Positions 25,695 to 35,245 of a DNA stretch of 64,000 bases are shown piece after piece. Below the pieces are notes generated by a model. The model was not told where the DNA came from. It did no database searches and saw only the letters and a list, made by a program, of their open reading frames with translations. A program made the translations under genes and the position numbers. Source of the DNA: Acidobacteriota bacterium (GTDB lineage Bacteria > Acidobacteriota > Blastocatellia > Pyrinomonadales > Pyrinomonadaceae); contig JAKOVX010000068.1 in assembly GCA_029781855.1 (NCBI GenBank), positions 124,001 to 188,000 of the forward strand, in the 5' to 3' direction. Position 1 is the stretch's first letter. Every line of letters begins with the position of its first letter.

Positions 25695-27482
25695 ATGACA
25701 CCAATCGCTCTGACTCTCATTTTGCTCGTAGTGGCGATCATTTTGTTCGCCACCGAGAAGCTTCCGGTCGATATCATCGGCATTTTGCTGGTGATGGGGC
25801 TGGTGCTGACGCGAGTGCTGAACGTTCAGGACGCGGTTGCGGGATTTGGGAATGACATAATTATCACGATCGGCGGCCTTTTTATCCTTGTCGGAGGTCT
25901 CATCAAGACGGGAATGGTCGATGTGATCGGGCGGCGGATGCATCGGATCGCGGGCGACAGCGAGTTTGTATTAACGGCCCTGATAATGACCGCGGCGGCG
26001 GCAGGCGCCTGCGTTTTGAAGAATACGACGACCACGGCTATGTTCCTCCCGGTCGTCATCGGCCTCGCAGCCAAGGCAAAGATCCCGCCGTCTAAGTTAT
26101 TGATGCCGCTCGCGTTCGGGGCGATCCTCGGCGGCAGTTGTACCTTGATCGGAACCTCGACGAACCTAGCGGTCAGCGGTGCGATAGTGCGTTACGGACA
26201 GCAGCCGTTCACCATGTTCGAACTTGCTCCGGTCGGGGTCATTACCTTCGCCGTTGGAATGGTGTACATGCTCCTTTTCGGAAGGCGAATGCTGCCGTCG
26301 CGGGGCGGCGAGGAATCGCTTACCGAACAGTACCAGATCCGGGATTTTATCTCCGAGGTGATCGTTCTGCCGGACTCGCCGCTTGTAGGCAAAACCCTTG
26401 GTGAATCGAACATCAACACGGACCTCGACCTCAACATTTTGGGCATCGTCCGCGATGGCGTGAGGATCTCAGCGCCGAGTCCGACGGAGCGGATCCAGCG
26501 CCGTGATTCGTTGATAGTAGAAGGAAAGAGCTCGGATATTCTTCGGGTCAAGGAGGAGGTCGGTCTCGAGATCAAGCCCGATTTTATGCTGAACGACGTC
26601 GTCCTGGAGGGCGGCAATGTCGAGCTTTTTGAGCTGATGGTGATGCGCGAATCACGGCTGGTCGGACAAACGCTCAAGGAGCTGCGGTTTCGGCAGGTTT
26701 ACGACCTCACTGTGCTTGCCGTTAATCGCCACGGAGCGACGCTCGTCAACAAACTGAGCGACGTTCGGTTCATCTTTGGCGATGTGCTGCTCGTTCAGGG
26801 AAACCGAACGAGGATCGAGGAAATGGTCGCCGACCGCGAATTGATGATGATGGGCGATATGTCGTCGGCCAACATCCGTGTCGATAAGCGTAAATGGGCT
26901 GCATTGGCGTTCGGCGTGTTCATCGTTTTATCGCTTTCCAAGACCGTGACCGGATATGAGATACCGCTGGCTATATCGGTCCTGGTGGGCGTGATGATAC
27001 TGCTCGCGACACGGACGGTTCGGTATCGCGAGATGTACTCGCTGATCGATTTTCGCCTGCTGGTCCTGATCGCATGCATGATGAGCTTTGGCGTCGCGAT
27101 GGAGAACACCGGTGCGGACAAGTTTCTTGCCGGATTGATCACCGATAATTTTGCTCAATTTGGCAGCGAAGCGGTTCTTGCGGGTTTCTTTGTACTGACT
27201 GTGGCGTTGACCCAACCTATGTCCAATCAGGCCGCAGCCCTCGTCGTATTGCCCGTCGCCGTCAAGGCTGCTGCAACCTTGGGCCTCAACCCACGTACGT
27301 TTATCGTCGCCGTCACCTATGCTGCGTCATTCTCGTTCATCACGCCGCTCGAGCCTGCATGCGTCCTCGTTTACACGCCGGGCAGGTACAAATTCATGGA
27401 CTTTGTTAAGGTCGGCACGATCTTGACGATCATCGTGTTTGCGGTCTCGATACTACTAGTGCCGATATTCTGGCCGATGTGA
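25695..27482 (+). CDS. SLC13/DASS-type anion permease with TrkA-C domains
   Basis: A 595-residue membrane transporter. The N-terminal half has about five hydrophobic helices and the family sequence NTTTTAMFLPVVIGLAAKAK. Two cytoplasmic RCK_C/TrkA-C domains sit in the middle (about residues 205-380; SPLVGKTLGESN and SRLVGQTLKELRF). The C-terminal helices contain LTQPMSNQAAALVVLPVAVK. Relatives move sulfate or dicarboxylates with sodium. The start chosen is ATG 25695; a TTG 9 bases earlier is also open. Confidence 0.9.
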   Translation: MTPIALTLILLVVAIILFATEKLPVDIIGILLVMGLVLTRVLNVQDAVAGFGNDIIITIGGLFILVGGLIKTGMVDVIGRRMHRIAGDSEFVLTALIMTAAAAGACVLKNTTTTAMFLPVVIGLAAKAKIPPSKLLMPLAFGAILGGSCTLIGTSTNLAVSGAIVRYGQQPFTMFELAPVGVITFAVGMVYMLLFGRRMLPSRGGEESLTEQYQIRDFISEVIVLPDSPLVGKTLGESNINTDLDLNILGIVRDGVRISAPSPTERIQRRDSLIVEGKSSDILRVKEEVGLEIKPDFMLNDVVLEGGNVELFELMVMRESRLVGQTLKELRFRQVYDLTVLAVNRHGATLVNKLSDVRFIFGDVLLVQGNRTRIEEMVADRELMMMGDMSSANIRVDKRKWAALAFGVFIVLSLSKTVTGYEIPLAISVLVGVMILLATRTVRYREMYSLIDFRLLVLIACMMSFGVAMENTGADKFLAGLITDNFAQFGSEAVLAGFFVLTVALTQPMSNQAAALVVLPVAVKAAATLGLNPRTFIVAVTYAASFSFITPLEPACVLVYTPGRYKFMDFVKVGTILTIIVFAVSILLVPIFWPM

Positions 27483-27539
27483 TCCGGCACGGTCCGATTT
27501 TGACAGAAGCCCGGGTTTGGCTTTAAGTTTATCCAGACT

Positions 27540-29159
27540 ATGGCGAATGTTCTGTTTAAGCTCTCGACACTGCTTTCAATTTCAATCATTTTTTCTCTAT
27601 CGGCCGTCGGTCAAACGAGACCGAGCAACTGGGCTCGTACGGCCCTGACCGGAACGGGACTAAGCATCGAATCGCCGGATCCGCCGCGGTTGGACCAGGA
27701 CAAGCCAGACCCAGCCATTCAGGAACAACGCGCTTATGTTCGCTGGAGCCTGAGCTCGAAGGGCGTTTTCGCGACTTTTGTGTACGAAGAACGAGTAAAG
27801 GAGCTTATGACGCCGCGGCAGTCGGCGGAGTATTATGCGACGCTGTTTGCAGGTTCCGAAACCCCGAAATTGTCCCGCGTGACCGACGTAACTTACCTCG
27901 GGCAACCGGCCGCAAAATTGGAGCAGCAGGTCTACGATCCGTACGGTAAACAGGAGATGTTCCGGACATTCATTGTTTTCGGAACTCCGGGAAAGCTCAC
28001 CGATGTGAATGTCGCCTATCCCGTTGGCGATACGAACTCAAAGGCGATCGCCGAAAGGGTGCTGGCGTCGGTACAGAAGGCAGGCGCGACCGCGGCCGCT
28101 ACGTTGCCCGGCCCCGCAGCCAACTGGAAAAAGATGAGGTTTGGCGGCTTGCTGTACGATACCCCAAATCCGGAATACAGGGACTGCAATGACAAGCAAT
28201 ATTCCGGGCAAGGTTTTACCGAGACCTCCGCTTGTTATGACTGGGGCAAAGCTTTCATCTTAAAGATACGGCATCGCGTTTACCCGGGCGCAGGCCAGAC
28301 GCCGGACCCGACAAAGTTTGCCAGCGAGAGCTTGAAGCGGTACAAGGAGATCGACGCCGAATCGAAACTGTCCGCCGGCCACGAGTATCAAATAAAGCCA
28401 TTTCGGGTAACCGGTGCCGAAGCCGCGAAGCTCGAGGGCTTCATGAGCGTCGGTACGGTCGGAAATCGGAACGACGAGATCTATGTTCGAAAGAATAATG
28501 AGTTTTGGATCGTGTCGGTGATCTACCCTTTCGGTTCGGACTATTACGATGAAGCAGTGGCCCGAATATTGGGATCGATAGCTTTGGCAACCACGGTTCC
28601 AACGGTTTCGCCGTCCAACGCCGCAACAAAGGCCGATCCGTTTGCGACAGGTAAGGAGTTGGCAAGCAAGGGAGAACACCGCAACGCGATCGAGCAATTT
28701 ACGGCGGCAGTGTCGATCGATCCCAAGAACGGATTGATATATTTCTACCGTGCAATGTCAGAGGAAGTGGTCGGTGATCACGACGGGGCGATCCGCGACT
28801 ACACTACCGCATTGCAGAACGGTACCCGCCCGAACGAAACGTATTTTAATCGCGGAACCGTCTATCTGAACCAGAAGAAATACTCAGCTGCGATAGCCGA
28901 TTTTAGCAGTTCCGTGAAAAGTGATCCTAAATACTATCGTTCCTATTACAACCGCGGAGTCGCTTATTATCAGCTCGGTCAGACCGACAAAGCGTTGGCG
29001 GACCTGACGACCACGATCGGCATCGACCCGAAGCACACGAATTCATACATTTTGAGGGCCGAGATCTACTGTAAGAAGAAACTGATAGTTTCGGCGATCA
29101 GGGACGAAGACATCGCTATTTCACTTGGGGCCAAGTTGACCAAACGTTGCGGCAAGTAG
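27540..29159 (+). CDS. Exported TPR-repeat protein
   Basis: A 539-residue protein with a signal peptide (cleavage near AVGQ, residue 25) and an N-terminal region of about 340 residues that I do not recognise. At least three to four tetratricopeptide repeats follow from about residue 375 (GEHRNAIEQFTAAVSIDPKN, GDHDGAIRDYTTALQNG, KKYSAAIADFSSSVKSDPK, GQTDKALADLTTTIGIDP). TPRs form protein-binding scaffolds. It lies 57 bases after the permease and is convergent with the flippase-like gene (5-base gap). Confidence 0.82.
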   Translation: MANVLFKLSTLLSISIIFSLSAVGQTRPSNWARTALTGTGLSIESPDPPRLDQDKPDPAIQEQRAYVRWSLSSKGVFATFVYEERVKELMTPRQSAEYYATLFAGSETPKLSRVTDVTYLGQPAAKLEQQVYDPYGKQEMFRTFIVFGTPGKLTDVNVAYPVGDTNSKAIAERVLASVQKAGATAAATLPGPAANWKKMRFGGLLYDTPNPEYRDCNDKQYSGQGFTETSACYDWGKAFILKIRHRVYPGAGQTPDPTKFASESLKRYKEIDAESKLSAGHEYQIKPFRVTGAEAAKLEGFMSVGTVGNRNDEIYVRKNNEFWIVSVIYPFGSDYYDEAVARILGSIALATTVPTVSPSNAATKADPFATGKELASKGEHRNAIEQFTAAVSIDPKNGLIYFYRAMSEEVVGDHDGAIRDYTTALQNGTRPNETYFNRGTVYLNQKKYSAAIADFSSSVKSDPKYYRSYYNRGVAYYQLGQTDKALADLTTTIGIDPKHTNSYILRAEIYCKKKLIVSAIRDEDIAISLGAKLTKRCGK

Positions 29160-29164
29160 CTGCG

Positions 29165-30217
29165 TCAAGGCTGTTCCGTAACACTTTCGTTCGTCGATGC
29201 GAGGCCTCGTAGCGACATGCCGCGTTTGATCATTAGCAGAAGGCCGATCGCCGTCCAAAACAGTATCCGGCCTTTTCTGATGATCGCGAGCGTCACGCCC
29301 ACACCGGCGGCGAGAGCGAACGCCTCTCCGACAAACTGCGCTCCGGCCTCGTCGACGCCGATCGTGAGCGGGACGATCTTGAACATTATCGTGATCAGGC
29401 GGCTGACCGATTCGAGCAGGAATGACGTCATCAGGCTCGGGAACGCATCGCTCAGACGGCTAAGAACATAAAAAACCTCCAAAACCCCGAGTGCATGGTA
29501 GAGGGCCTCGAGCCCGCAGATCGGAAGGAACCGCCGCGGATATCGACGGTAAAAGCCATAGATCAGATTCTCGAACAGACGAACGTCCATCCGCCCTTTT
29601 TCGAGGAAACGGCGGCCAATGCAACGCTGATAAAGCCATTCGCACGTTTCGCTGGCGAAATGCCATTGCCGGAGCACCATCAGGAACATGAACGCGAGCA
29701 GCAGCAATATCCCGGCGATCAGCACGTCGATCGTCAGTACCCAACCCTCTTCGAGCGGGGCGCTCCGCAAAAAGGTCAGTGCTCCGAGGATCAGGAAGAC
29801 GCTCGTGACGAGGCTGTAGAAAAGATTTTCCGTCGCGACGGACGAGAGGCCGGCAACCAGAGGTACACGGTGCCTGACCGCGACCGCTTTCGCGGTGCCG
29901 CTGATCAGGATGCCGAGCGGAATGATGCTGCTGGTCGCCTCGCCGATGACGACGGCGGGCAGAGTGTCACGAAATTCCAGCCTGTACGGCTCGTATACCG
30001 AGAGCGACCAGGCGATCGCGCGAACAACGATCCGCAAGAAATAAAGCAGTAGAATGACAGCAAACCCAACGAGCCCGAACCGCTCTATGCCTTCGACAAG
30101 TTCACCGATCCCGACCGAATAGACCAGATAGGCAAAGAGTCCGACGCCCGCGATCGTCAGAACAATGCCGGCTAGTTTCAGTCTGTTGAGATGCGTAGAT
30201 GAGATTCGATCGAGCAT
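29165..30217 (-). CDS. Lysylphosphatidylglycerol synthase TM-domain (flippase-like) protein
   Basis: A 350-residue integral membrane protein of the UPF0104/MprF N-terminal family with about eight hydrophobic helices. Family features include the loop GEATSSIIPLGILISGTAKA and IMFKIVPLTIGVDEAGAQFV near the C-terminus. MprF membrane domains flip aminoacylated lipids; standalone members are proposed lipid transporters. The aminoacyl-transferase domain is absent. It is divergent from the acyl-CoA dehydrogenase gene. Confidence 0.85.
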   Translation of the reverse strand: MLDRISSTHLNRLKLAGIVLTIAGVGLFAYLVYSVGIGELVEGIERFGLVGFAVILLLYFLRIVVRAIAWSLSVYEPYRLEFRDTLPAVVIGEATSSIIPLGILISGTAKAVAVRHRVPLVAGLSSVATENLFYSLVTSVFLILGALTFLRSAPLEEGWVLTIDVLIAGILLLLAFMFLMVLRQWHFASETCEWLYQRCIGRRFLEKGRMDVRLFENLIYGFYRRYPRRFLPICGLEALYHALGVLEVFYVLSRLSDAFPSLMTSFLLESVSRLITIMFKIVPLTIGVDEAGAQFVGEAFALAAGVGVTLAIIRKGRILFWTAIGLLLMIKRGMSLRGLASTNESVTEQP

Positions 30218-30337
30218 TCGAGGCCGCTGACTTAGACTTGAAGATCGCGGAATAGTTCCATTGCCTTTGCCGCTTAGCGGGTCTAAAATGATATTTTAGC
30301 TGACTTTGAATAACAAAACACTATTAAGGAAACCTAT

Positions 30338-31516
30338 ATGACCACAGCAGCCGGAGCGGCACTCTCAAATGCCGGATTAACCGTTTTATCAGAGGAAGAA
30401 GAACTATTCAGATCGTCCGTTCGCGAATTCGCGGAGGGCGAGGTCCGTCCGCGTGTCGAACACATGGAACAGGCCGCAAAACTGGACCCGGACCTTATCA
30501 AACAGTGCTTCGAACTTGGCCTGATGGCGATCGAAACGCCCGAGGAATTCGGCGGCGCGGGATCGACCATTTTTAACGCGATCCTCGCGATCGAGGAGCT
30601 TGCCCGTATCGACGCGAGCGTGTCGGTCTTTGTCGACGTTCACAATACGCTCGTCACGAACGCCCTCATGCGGTGGGGCAATGATGCCCAAAAGAAGAAA
30701 TATATGCCGCAGCTCGCGAGCAGCCGTGTCGGCGCCTACGCGTTGAGCGAAGCCGGTTCCGGTTCGGATGCGTTTGCCCTCGCGACACGCGCCGTAGATA
30801 AAGGCGATCACTACGAACTGAACGGACAAAAGCTCTGGATCACGAACGGAAACGAGGCCGAGATCTTCGTGCTTTTTGCGACCGTCGATCCGTCCGCCGG
30901 ATATAAGGGCATTACGGCGTTCATCGTCGAAAAGCAGTTCGAGGGCTTCACCGTCGGCAAGAAGGAAGACAAGCTCGGTATCCGCGCCTCGTCGACGACC
31001 GAATTGATCCTAGACGGCTGCAAGGTGCCGAAGGAAAACGTCCTCGGCGAGGTCGGCAAGGGCTACAAGGTCTCGATCGAGACGCTCAACGAAGGCCGTA
31101 TCGGTATCGGTGCCCAGATGATCGGCATCGCCCAGGGTGCGTTCGAAGCGGCACTGAAATACACCGCCGAACGCGAACAGTTCGGCCAGTCGATCAACAA
31201 TTTTCAGGCGATCCAGTTCCAGCTCGCCGAAATGGCAGTCGAGATCGAGGCCGCCCGCCTGCTCGTTTACAACGCCGCCCGCCGCAAGGATGCCGGACAG
31301 ACCTTCCTGAAAGAGGCTGCGATCGCCAAGCTCTATTCTTCACGCGTTGCCGAAAAGGTTTCGTCGACCGCCATCGAGCTCTTCGGCGGCTACGGCTACG
31401 TCAAGGATTATCCGGTCGAAAAATTCTGGCGCGATTCGAAGATCGGCGCGATCTACGAGGGCACGTCGAATATGCAGCTGCAGACGGTCGCTAAGCTGAT
31501 CATGAGCGGTAAGTAG
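30338..31516 (+). CDS. Acyl-CoA dehydrogenase
   Basis: A 392-residue FAD enzyme that introduces the first double bond in acyl-CoA oxidation. Motifs: ALSEAGSGSDAFAL (FAD/substrate region), LWITNGNEAEIFVLFA, ALKYTAEREQFGQSINNFQA, and the C-terminal ELFGGYGYVKDYPVEKFWRD followed by IYEGTSNMQ with the catalytic Glu. This is the short/branched or butyryl-CoA dehydrogenase type. A D-type repeat follows it. Confidence 0.95.
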   Translation: MTTAAGAALSNAGLTVLSEEEELFRSSVREFAEGEVRPRVEHMEQAAKLDPDLIKQCFELGLMAIETPEEFGGAGSTIFNAILAIEELARIDASVSVFVDVHNTLVTNALMRWGNDAQKKKYMPQLASSRVGAYALSEAGSGSDAFALATRAVDKGDHYELNGQKLWITNGNEAEIFVLFATVDPSAGYKGITAFIVEKQFEGFTVGKKEDKLGIRASSTTELILDGCKVPKENVLGEVGKGYKVSIETLNEGRIGIGAQMIGIAQGAFEAALKYTAEREQFGQSINNFQAIQFQLAEMAVEIEAARLLVYNAARRKDAGQTFLKEAAIAKLYSSRVAEKVSSTAIELFGGYGYVKDYPVEKFWRDSKIGAIYEGTSNMQLQTVAKLIMSGK

Positions 31517-31526
31517 AGTGGATCTT

Positions 31527-31578
31527 AGCAGGATAGGCAGGAAAGCGACTACCAAGTCCATCCCGTCTATCCTGTTCT
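31527..31578. repeat. caggata-type intergenic inverted repeat
   Basis: The left arm agcaggataggcagga (31527-31542) is the imperfect inverse of the right arm tcccgtctatcctgttct (31561-31578). It ends just before the GNAT start, so its right arm is in that gene's leader. Confidence 0.65.
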
Positions 31579-31582
31579 AATT

Positions 31583-32107
31583 ATGACTGACATACAGATT
31601 CGCCACGCAGAACTCGGTGATGCAAAACTGCTCACCGATCTGTCGTACACCACGTTCTGGGACGCGTTTGCCCATCATCCCAAGAACGCTCCCGACGATC
31701 TCGCCCACTACATGCGGCAGGCGTTCAGTTTGGAACAGATAACGGCTGAGCTGGCCGAGCCGGGCTCGATATTTCTGATCGCAGAGATCGACGGCAAACC
31801 TGCCGGCTATGCCAAGCTCGTCATCGGCAGCATCGAGGACGGTATTACAGCGGAGAAGCCGATCGAACTCGCACGGCTTTATTCGCATCAGGAGCACCTC
31901 GGCAAAGGCGTCGGGCAAAACCTGATGGACGCGTGTTTTGACCTGGCTAAAACCCACGACCATGACGTGATGTGGCTCGGCGTTTGGGAATACAACCCGC
32001 GGGCACAGCGGTTCTACGAGCGAAACGGATTTCGCCAGGTCGGCAAACACACATTCCAACTCGGTTCTGATCCGCAGACCGATCTGCTAATGCAGAAAGA
32101 GCTTTAA
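31583..32107 (+). CDS. GNAT family N-acetyltransferase
   Basis: A 174-residue acetyl-CoA-dependent N-acetyltransferase. The acetyl-CoA loop is LYSHQEHLGKGVGQNLMDAC (Q/R-x-x-G-x-G/A type), followed by WLGVWEYNPRAQRFYERNGF, typical of motif B. The substrate is unknown. It is bracketed by two different intergenic repeats (31527-31578 and 32108-32174). Confidence 0.88.
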   Translation: MTDIQIRHAELGDAKLLTDLSYTTFWDAFAHHPKNAPDDLAHYMRQAFSLEQITAELAEPGSIFLIAEIDGKPAGYAKLVIGSIEDGITAEKPIELARLYSHQEHLGKGVGQNLMDACFDLAKTHDHDVMWLGVWEYNPRAQRFYERNGFRQVGKHTFQLGSDPQTDLLMQKEL

Positions 32108-32174
32108 CCCGCGAATATCGCGAATCGTACGAATAAGATTTTTTTCATCCGCGTATTTTTGCGTTATTCGCGGG
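32108..32174. repeat. cgcgaat-type intergenic inverted repeat
   Basis: The left arm cccgcgaatatcgcgaatcg and onward (32108-32140) has the word cgaat three times at about 10-base spacing. The right arm, ending gcgttattcgcggg at 32174, is its imperfect inverse. The outermost 10 bases pair perfectly. It fills the gap between the GNAT and radical SAM genes. Confidence 0.75.
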
Positions 32175-32191
32175 CAAAAACCTTGCCAGTC

Positions 32192-33232
32192 ATGCGGAAA
32201 TGCATTATTGTTGCATCTGTGCGACAAATCACCAACCCACCCAATCCGTACAATCAATATTCCGCCGAATACGTAGGCGAGCCGCCGCCGACCAAGCTCG
32301 AAGTTTTTGAGGAAACGGCGACGAGAAAGATGATCACGAAGGCATTCACCTCGGATTGGGAAGGCGGCTGGCGGTATACCGTCAACTGCTATCGCGGATG
32401 CGTCCACGGCTGCACATATTGCTTCGCACGGCAGTATCACGAATACCTTGGCTACGGTGCCGGAACCGATTTCGAGACCAAGATAGTCGTCAAGACCAAC
32501 GCCCCGCAGATACTGCGGCAGGAACTGAAAAAGACCCGCGACAAGATGCCGCACCTCGACTTTTCGTTCGCGACAGATCCGTACATACCGCTTGAGGCAA
32601 GCTATGAACTTACTCGTAAATGCCTCGAGGTATGCGTCGATTTTCGCGTACCTGTCGCCGTGATCACAAAATCGCCGCTCGTCACCCGCGACATCGACTT
32701 GCTGAAAAAGCTTGAAAAGGTCTCGGTCTTTTTCTCGTTACCGTTCCTGACCAAGGAGCGCTCGAACCCGTTCGAACCGTACACGCCGGTCCCGGAGGCG
32801 CGGTTTCGGGCGATGTGTGAGGTCGCCGATGCGGGCATCGCGGTCGGCATTGGGATCGCACCTGTCATTCCGGGTTACAATGAATCGGACATTCCGGGAC
32901 TGCTCGAGCGGGCGAAGGAGTGCGGCGCAAAACGGGCGTTTATGTCGATGCTTCATCTCGACACCGACTCGATCGAGGCGTATTTCGTTCAAAAGATGAA
33001 CGAACGGCTTTCGCCCACGGCGGTGTCGAAGATAATTAACACAATGAAGCGCGAACGCGGCGGCACGCTCAGGCATCGAACGTACAAAGAACGGATGACC
33101 GGCAAAACCGAACAGTGGGAAGTGACGCAGAAATTGTTCGATTTTCACGCTCGCCGTCTTGGATTCAAACAGCACGAAGTGCCGGCCGAGGCCGAAAAAG
33201 CCGCAGAACCGATGCAGCAACGATTGTTTTAG
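32192..33232 (+). CDS. SPL-like radical SAM protein (Rv2578c type)
   Basis: A 346-residue radical SAM protein. The cluster-binding cysteines Cys70, Cys74 and Cys77 lie in NCYRGCVHGCTYCFAR. The remainder has the spore-photoproduct-lyase-like fold of the Rv2578c group (ITKSPLVTRDIDLL, GIGIAPVIPGYNESDIPGLL). A spore photoproduct lyase activity should not be assumed, since these homologues occur widely in non-sporeformers. The start is ATG 32192; an earlier TTG start would fall inside the repeat. Confidence 0.88.
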   Translation: MRKCIIVASVRQITNPPNPYNQYSAEYVGEPPPTKLEVFEETATRKMITKAFTSDWEGGWRYTVNCYRGCVHGCTYCFARQYHEYLGYGAGTDFETKIVVKTNAPQILRQELKKTRDKMPHLDFSFATDPYIPLEASYELTRKCLEVCVDFRVPVAVITKSPLVTRDIDLLKKLEKVSVFFSLPFLTKERSNPFEPYTPVPEARFRAMCEVADAGIAVGIGIAPVIPGYNESDIPGLLERAKECGAKRAFMSMLHLDTDSIEAYFVQKMNERLSPTAVSKIINTMKRERGGTLRHRTYKERMTGKTEQWEVTQKLFDFHARRLGFKQHEVPAEAEKAAEPMQQRLF

Positions 33233-33296
33233 GGCATCTCGGCCTGTTAACCCGTTATTGGGCGGCACTCACCAGTCGTTTATCAGGAGAACCTTT

Positions 33297-34019
33297 ATGA
33301 AAAGAAATTTTTTTGCATTAGCAGTTGCGTTATTAACACTTACGTTCGCCGGCTCGACGGCGATCGCTCAGGGCAAAACCGTTAGCGATAAGGATAAGGG
33401 CAAGATGCTCAGGGCGGCGGTCGACCGCGTCAATTCGTCCTCGGCCGTACTAAACGAGATCATGAAGATCTCCGACAAGTCGATCCCGAGAGACCTGCTC
33501 TCGAAAGCCGAGGCGGTCGTCGTATTTCCGGGCGCTTTGAAAGCGGCGTTCGTCTTCGGCGGGCAGGGCGGAAAGGGCGTCGTTATTCGGCGAACCGGAT
33601 CGGGTTGGAGCGCGCCCGACTTTCTGAGCATGGGCGGGGGCAGCTTCGGCGCCCAGATCGGCGGACAAAAGACGGATTATATTTTGCTCATTATGAACGA
33701 TAAAGGACTCAAAAAGCTGATGCAGGACAATTTTGAGATCGGAGCCGAAGGCAGCGTCGCTGCCGGACCGGTCGGTCGGACCGCGTCCGCGTCAACGAAC
33801 GTCAGGCTCGACGCCGAGATCCTCTCGTATTCGCGCAGCAAGGGACTGTTTGCCGGCATAGCACTGAAGGGCGTCGTTATTTCGCAGGACGAAGATCTCA
33901 ACCGGGCCGTTTACGAAAAATCGGGCCGGGACATCATCGGCGCTAATCCGATGAACGGGTCGAACGCTCCGGCCGGACTGCAAAAATTAGGCGAGACTGT
34001 GGAGAGATACGCTAAGTAA
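33297..34019 (+). CDS. Exported SYLF/Ysc84 lipid-binding domain protein
   Basis: A 240-residue protein with a signal peptide ending STAIAQ (about residue 24) and a SYLF domain: KAEAVVVFPGALKAAFVFGG, GWSAPDFLSMGGGSFGAQIG, and GIALKGVVISQDEDLNRAVY. SYLF domains bind phosphoinositides or lipids in eukaryotes; the bacterial role is unclear. An AGGAGA site precedes the ATG at 33297. A strong terminator follows. Confidence 0.9.
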   Translation: MKRNFFALAVALLTLTFAGSTAIAQGKTVSDKDKGKMLRAAVDRVNSSSAVLNEIMKISDKSIPRDLLSKAEAVVVFPGALKAAFVFGGQGGKGVVIRRTGSGWSAPDFLSMGGGSFGAQIGGQKTDYILLIMNDKGLKKLMQDNFEIGAEGSVAAGPVGRTASASTNVRLDAEILSYSRSKGLFAGIALKGVVISQDEDLNRAVYEKSGRDIIGANPMNGSNAPAGLQKLGETVERYAK

Positions 34020-34043
34020 ATAAGTTCGGATCGAACCGTACAG

Positions 34044-34076
34044 GCGCCCGTTTCATTGACGGGCGCTTTTCCTTTT
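34044..34076 (+). terminator. Rho-independent terminator of the SYLF gene
   Basis: A perfect 8-bp GC stem (gcgcccgt with acgggcgc) with a 7-base loop, followed by TTTTCCTTTT. It begins 24 bases after the SYLF gene stop. Confidence 0.9.
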
Positions 34077-34110
34077 GAAAATTAACAATTTCGGTGTTAC
34101 CTTGTGCGAT

Positions 34111-34428
34111 ATGCGTGATCGTATCTCCCTGTTTCGTCAAATGCTTGAGGAAGACCCCGAGAACACCATCGTGATGTTCGGCCTGGCCAAGGAGTATGAA
34201 AAACTCGGGCAATACTCGGATGTTATCGATGTGCTCGAAGCATACATTGCGAAGGCAGATGACGAGGGAAACGCCTACGGCGTCCTTGCCAAAGCCTACG
34301 ACCAAACCGGAGATCGTGAAAAGGCGATCGCGACGCTGATCCGCGGGATCGATGTGTCGCTTGCGCACGGCCATCCATCGATGGCGAACGAATACCGGAT
34401 GACGATCGACCTGGACTACGCCGAGTAG
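34111..34428 (+). CDS. Small TPR-like protein
   Basis: A 105-residue, all-helical protein with two to three tetratricopeptide-like repeats (FRQMLEEDPENTIVMFGLAK, YSDVIDVLEAYIAKADDEGN, GDREKAIATLIRGID). It has no signal peptide, so it is probably a cytoplasmic adaptor. The start is ATG 34111; a TTG-initiated extension would overlap the preceding terminator. It is convergent with the cyclophilin gene. Confidence 0.75.
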   Translation: MRDRISLFRQMLEEDPENTIVMFGLAKEYEKLGQYSDVIDVLEAYIAKADDEGNAYGVLAKAYDQTGDREKAIATLIRGIDVSLAHGHPSMANEYRMTIDLDYAE

Positions 34429-34480
34429 CCGGCATCCTCTGCCTGCTTCGATTATTCGGGAGCGACGAGAATCATGGCTG

Positions 34481-35158
34481 TTAATTCTTGCCGGCAGCGG
34501 AACAGACAAAGACCGAGGCTTTTGAGATCCTGACCGGTTTCAAGGGCTTGTCGCCCTCGACCGGCATTTTGTTTATTGCGTCGACGATTTCCATTCCCTT
34601 GATAACGCGGCCGAATGCGGCAAACTTGCCGTCGAGCGTCGGAGCCGAGTCCATCAGAATAAAAAAGTGCGTTGTAGCTGAATTGGGCTCGTCTGTCCGT
34701 GCCATCGATACGACGCCGCGTTCGTGGAGAATTCGGTTGGGTTCGTCCGGGACCGGACGCCTTGCGCGGCGGCCCATTTCCATCGAAACGCCCCCTTCAC
34801 GCGTCCACGGGCTTCCGCCCTGGACGACAAAGCCCGGCACCACGCGGCCGAATGTCGTCGTATCATAAATGCCCGTCGCGGTGAGATTCAGGAAGTTGCG
34901 AACGGTTTCGGGGGCGCTTTCGGGATAGAGTTCGATCTCGATGTCGCCGAGTTCTGTCGTGAGTCTGACGCACTTCGACGCCATCGTCTTAACATCGGCA
35001 TTGTCGTATGGCTCAGCAGCCGGCGTCGGTGTCGGGCGCGAGTTGATCTTTGCCGGTTCCTTTTTATCCGGCGTCGGCGAAGCCGTCGCCTGCCCGAATC
35101 CTGCCGACACCAAAAACAAAGGGGCGAATACAAACGTAAAACCAATGCGCAAAAGCAT
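34481..35158 (-). CDS. Exported cyclophilin-type peptidyl-prolyl isomerase
   Basis: A 225-residue prolyl isomerase for the periplasm. A signal peptide (cleavage after GFGQ, about residue 24) and a Pro/Lys-rich linker precede the cyclophilin domain. That domain has DIEIELYPESAPETVRNFL, TTFGRVVPGFVVQGG, RGVVSMARTDEPNSATTHFF and LDGKFAAFGRVIKGMEIV, which include the active-site region. It is divergent from the M1 peptidase gene. Confidence 0.93.
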   Translation of the reverse strand: MLLRIGFTFVFAPLFLVSAGFGQATASPTPDKKEPAKINSRPTPTPAAEPYDNADVKTMASKCVRLTTELGDIEIELYPESAPETVRNFLNLTATGIYDTTTFGRVVPGFVVQGGSPWTREGGVSMEMGRRARRPVPDEPNRILHERGVVSMARTDEPNSATTHFFILMDSAPTLDGKFAAFGRVIKGMEIVDAINKMPVEGDKPLKPVRISKASVFVCSAAGKN

Positions 35159-35245
35159 GTGGTATATTTTCGGTAAATTTGTATTGCGTGTAAAGTTAAT
35201 AAAAATGTGCGTTCCCGCCGCCTGGTCACTAAACCAAATAAAAAG

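Noticed and set aside
25476..25943. 155-codon minus-strand frame next to the SLC13 gene
   Set aside because: Mostly antisense to the permease; the remainder of the gap shows no coding signs.
32192..33232. Spore photoproduct lyase in a sporulating organism
   Set aside because: It belongs to the wider Rv2578c-like radical SAM group; there are no sporulation genes in the window.
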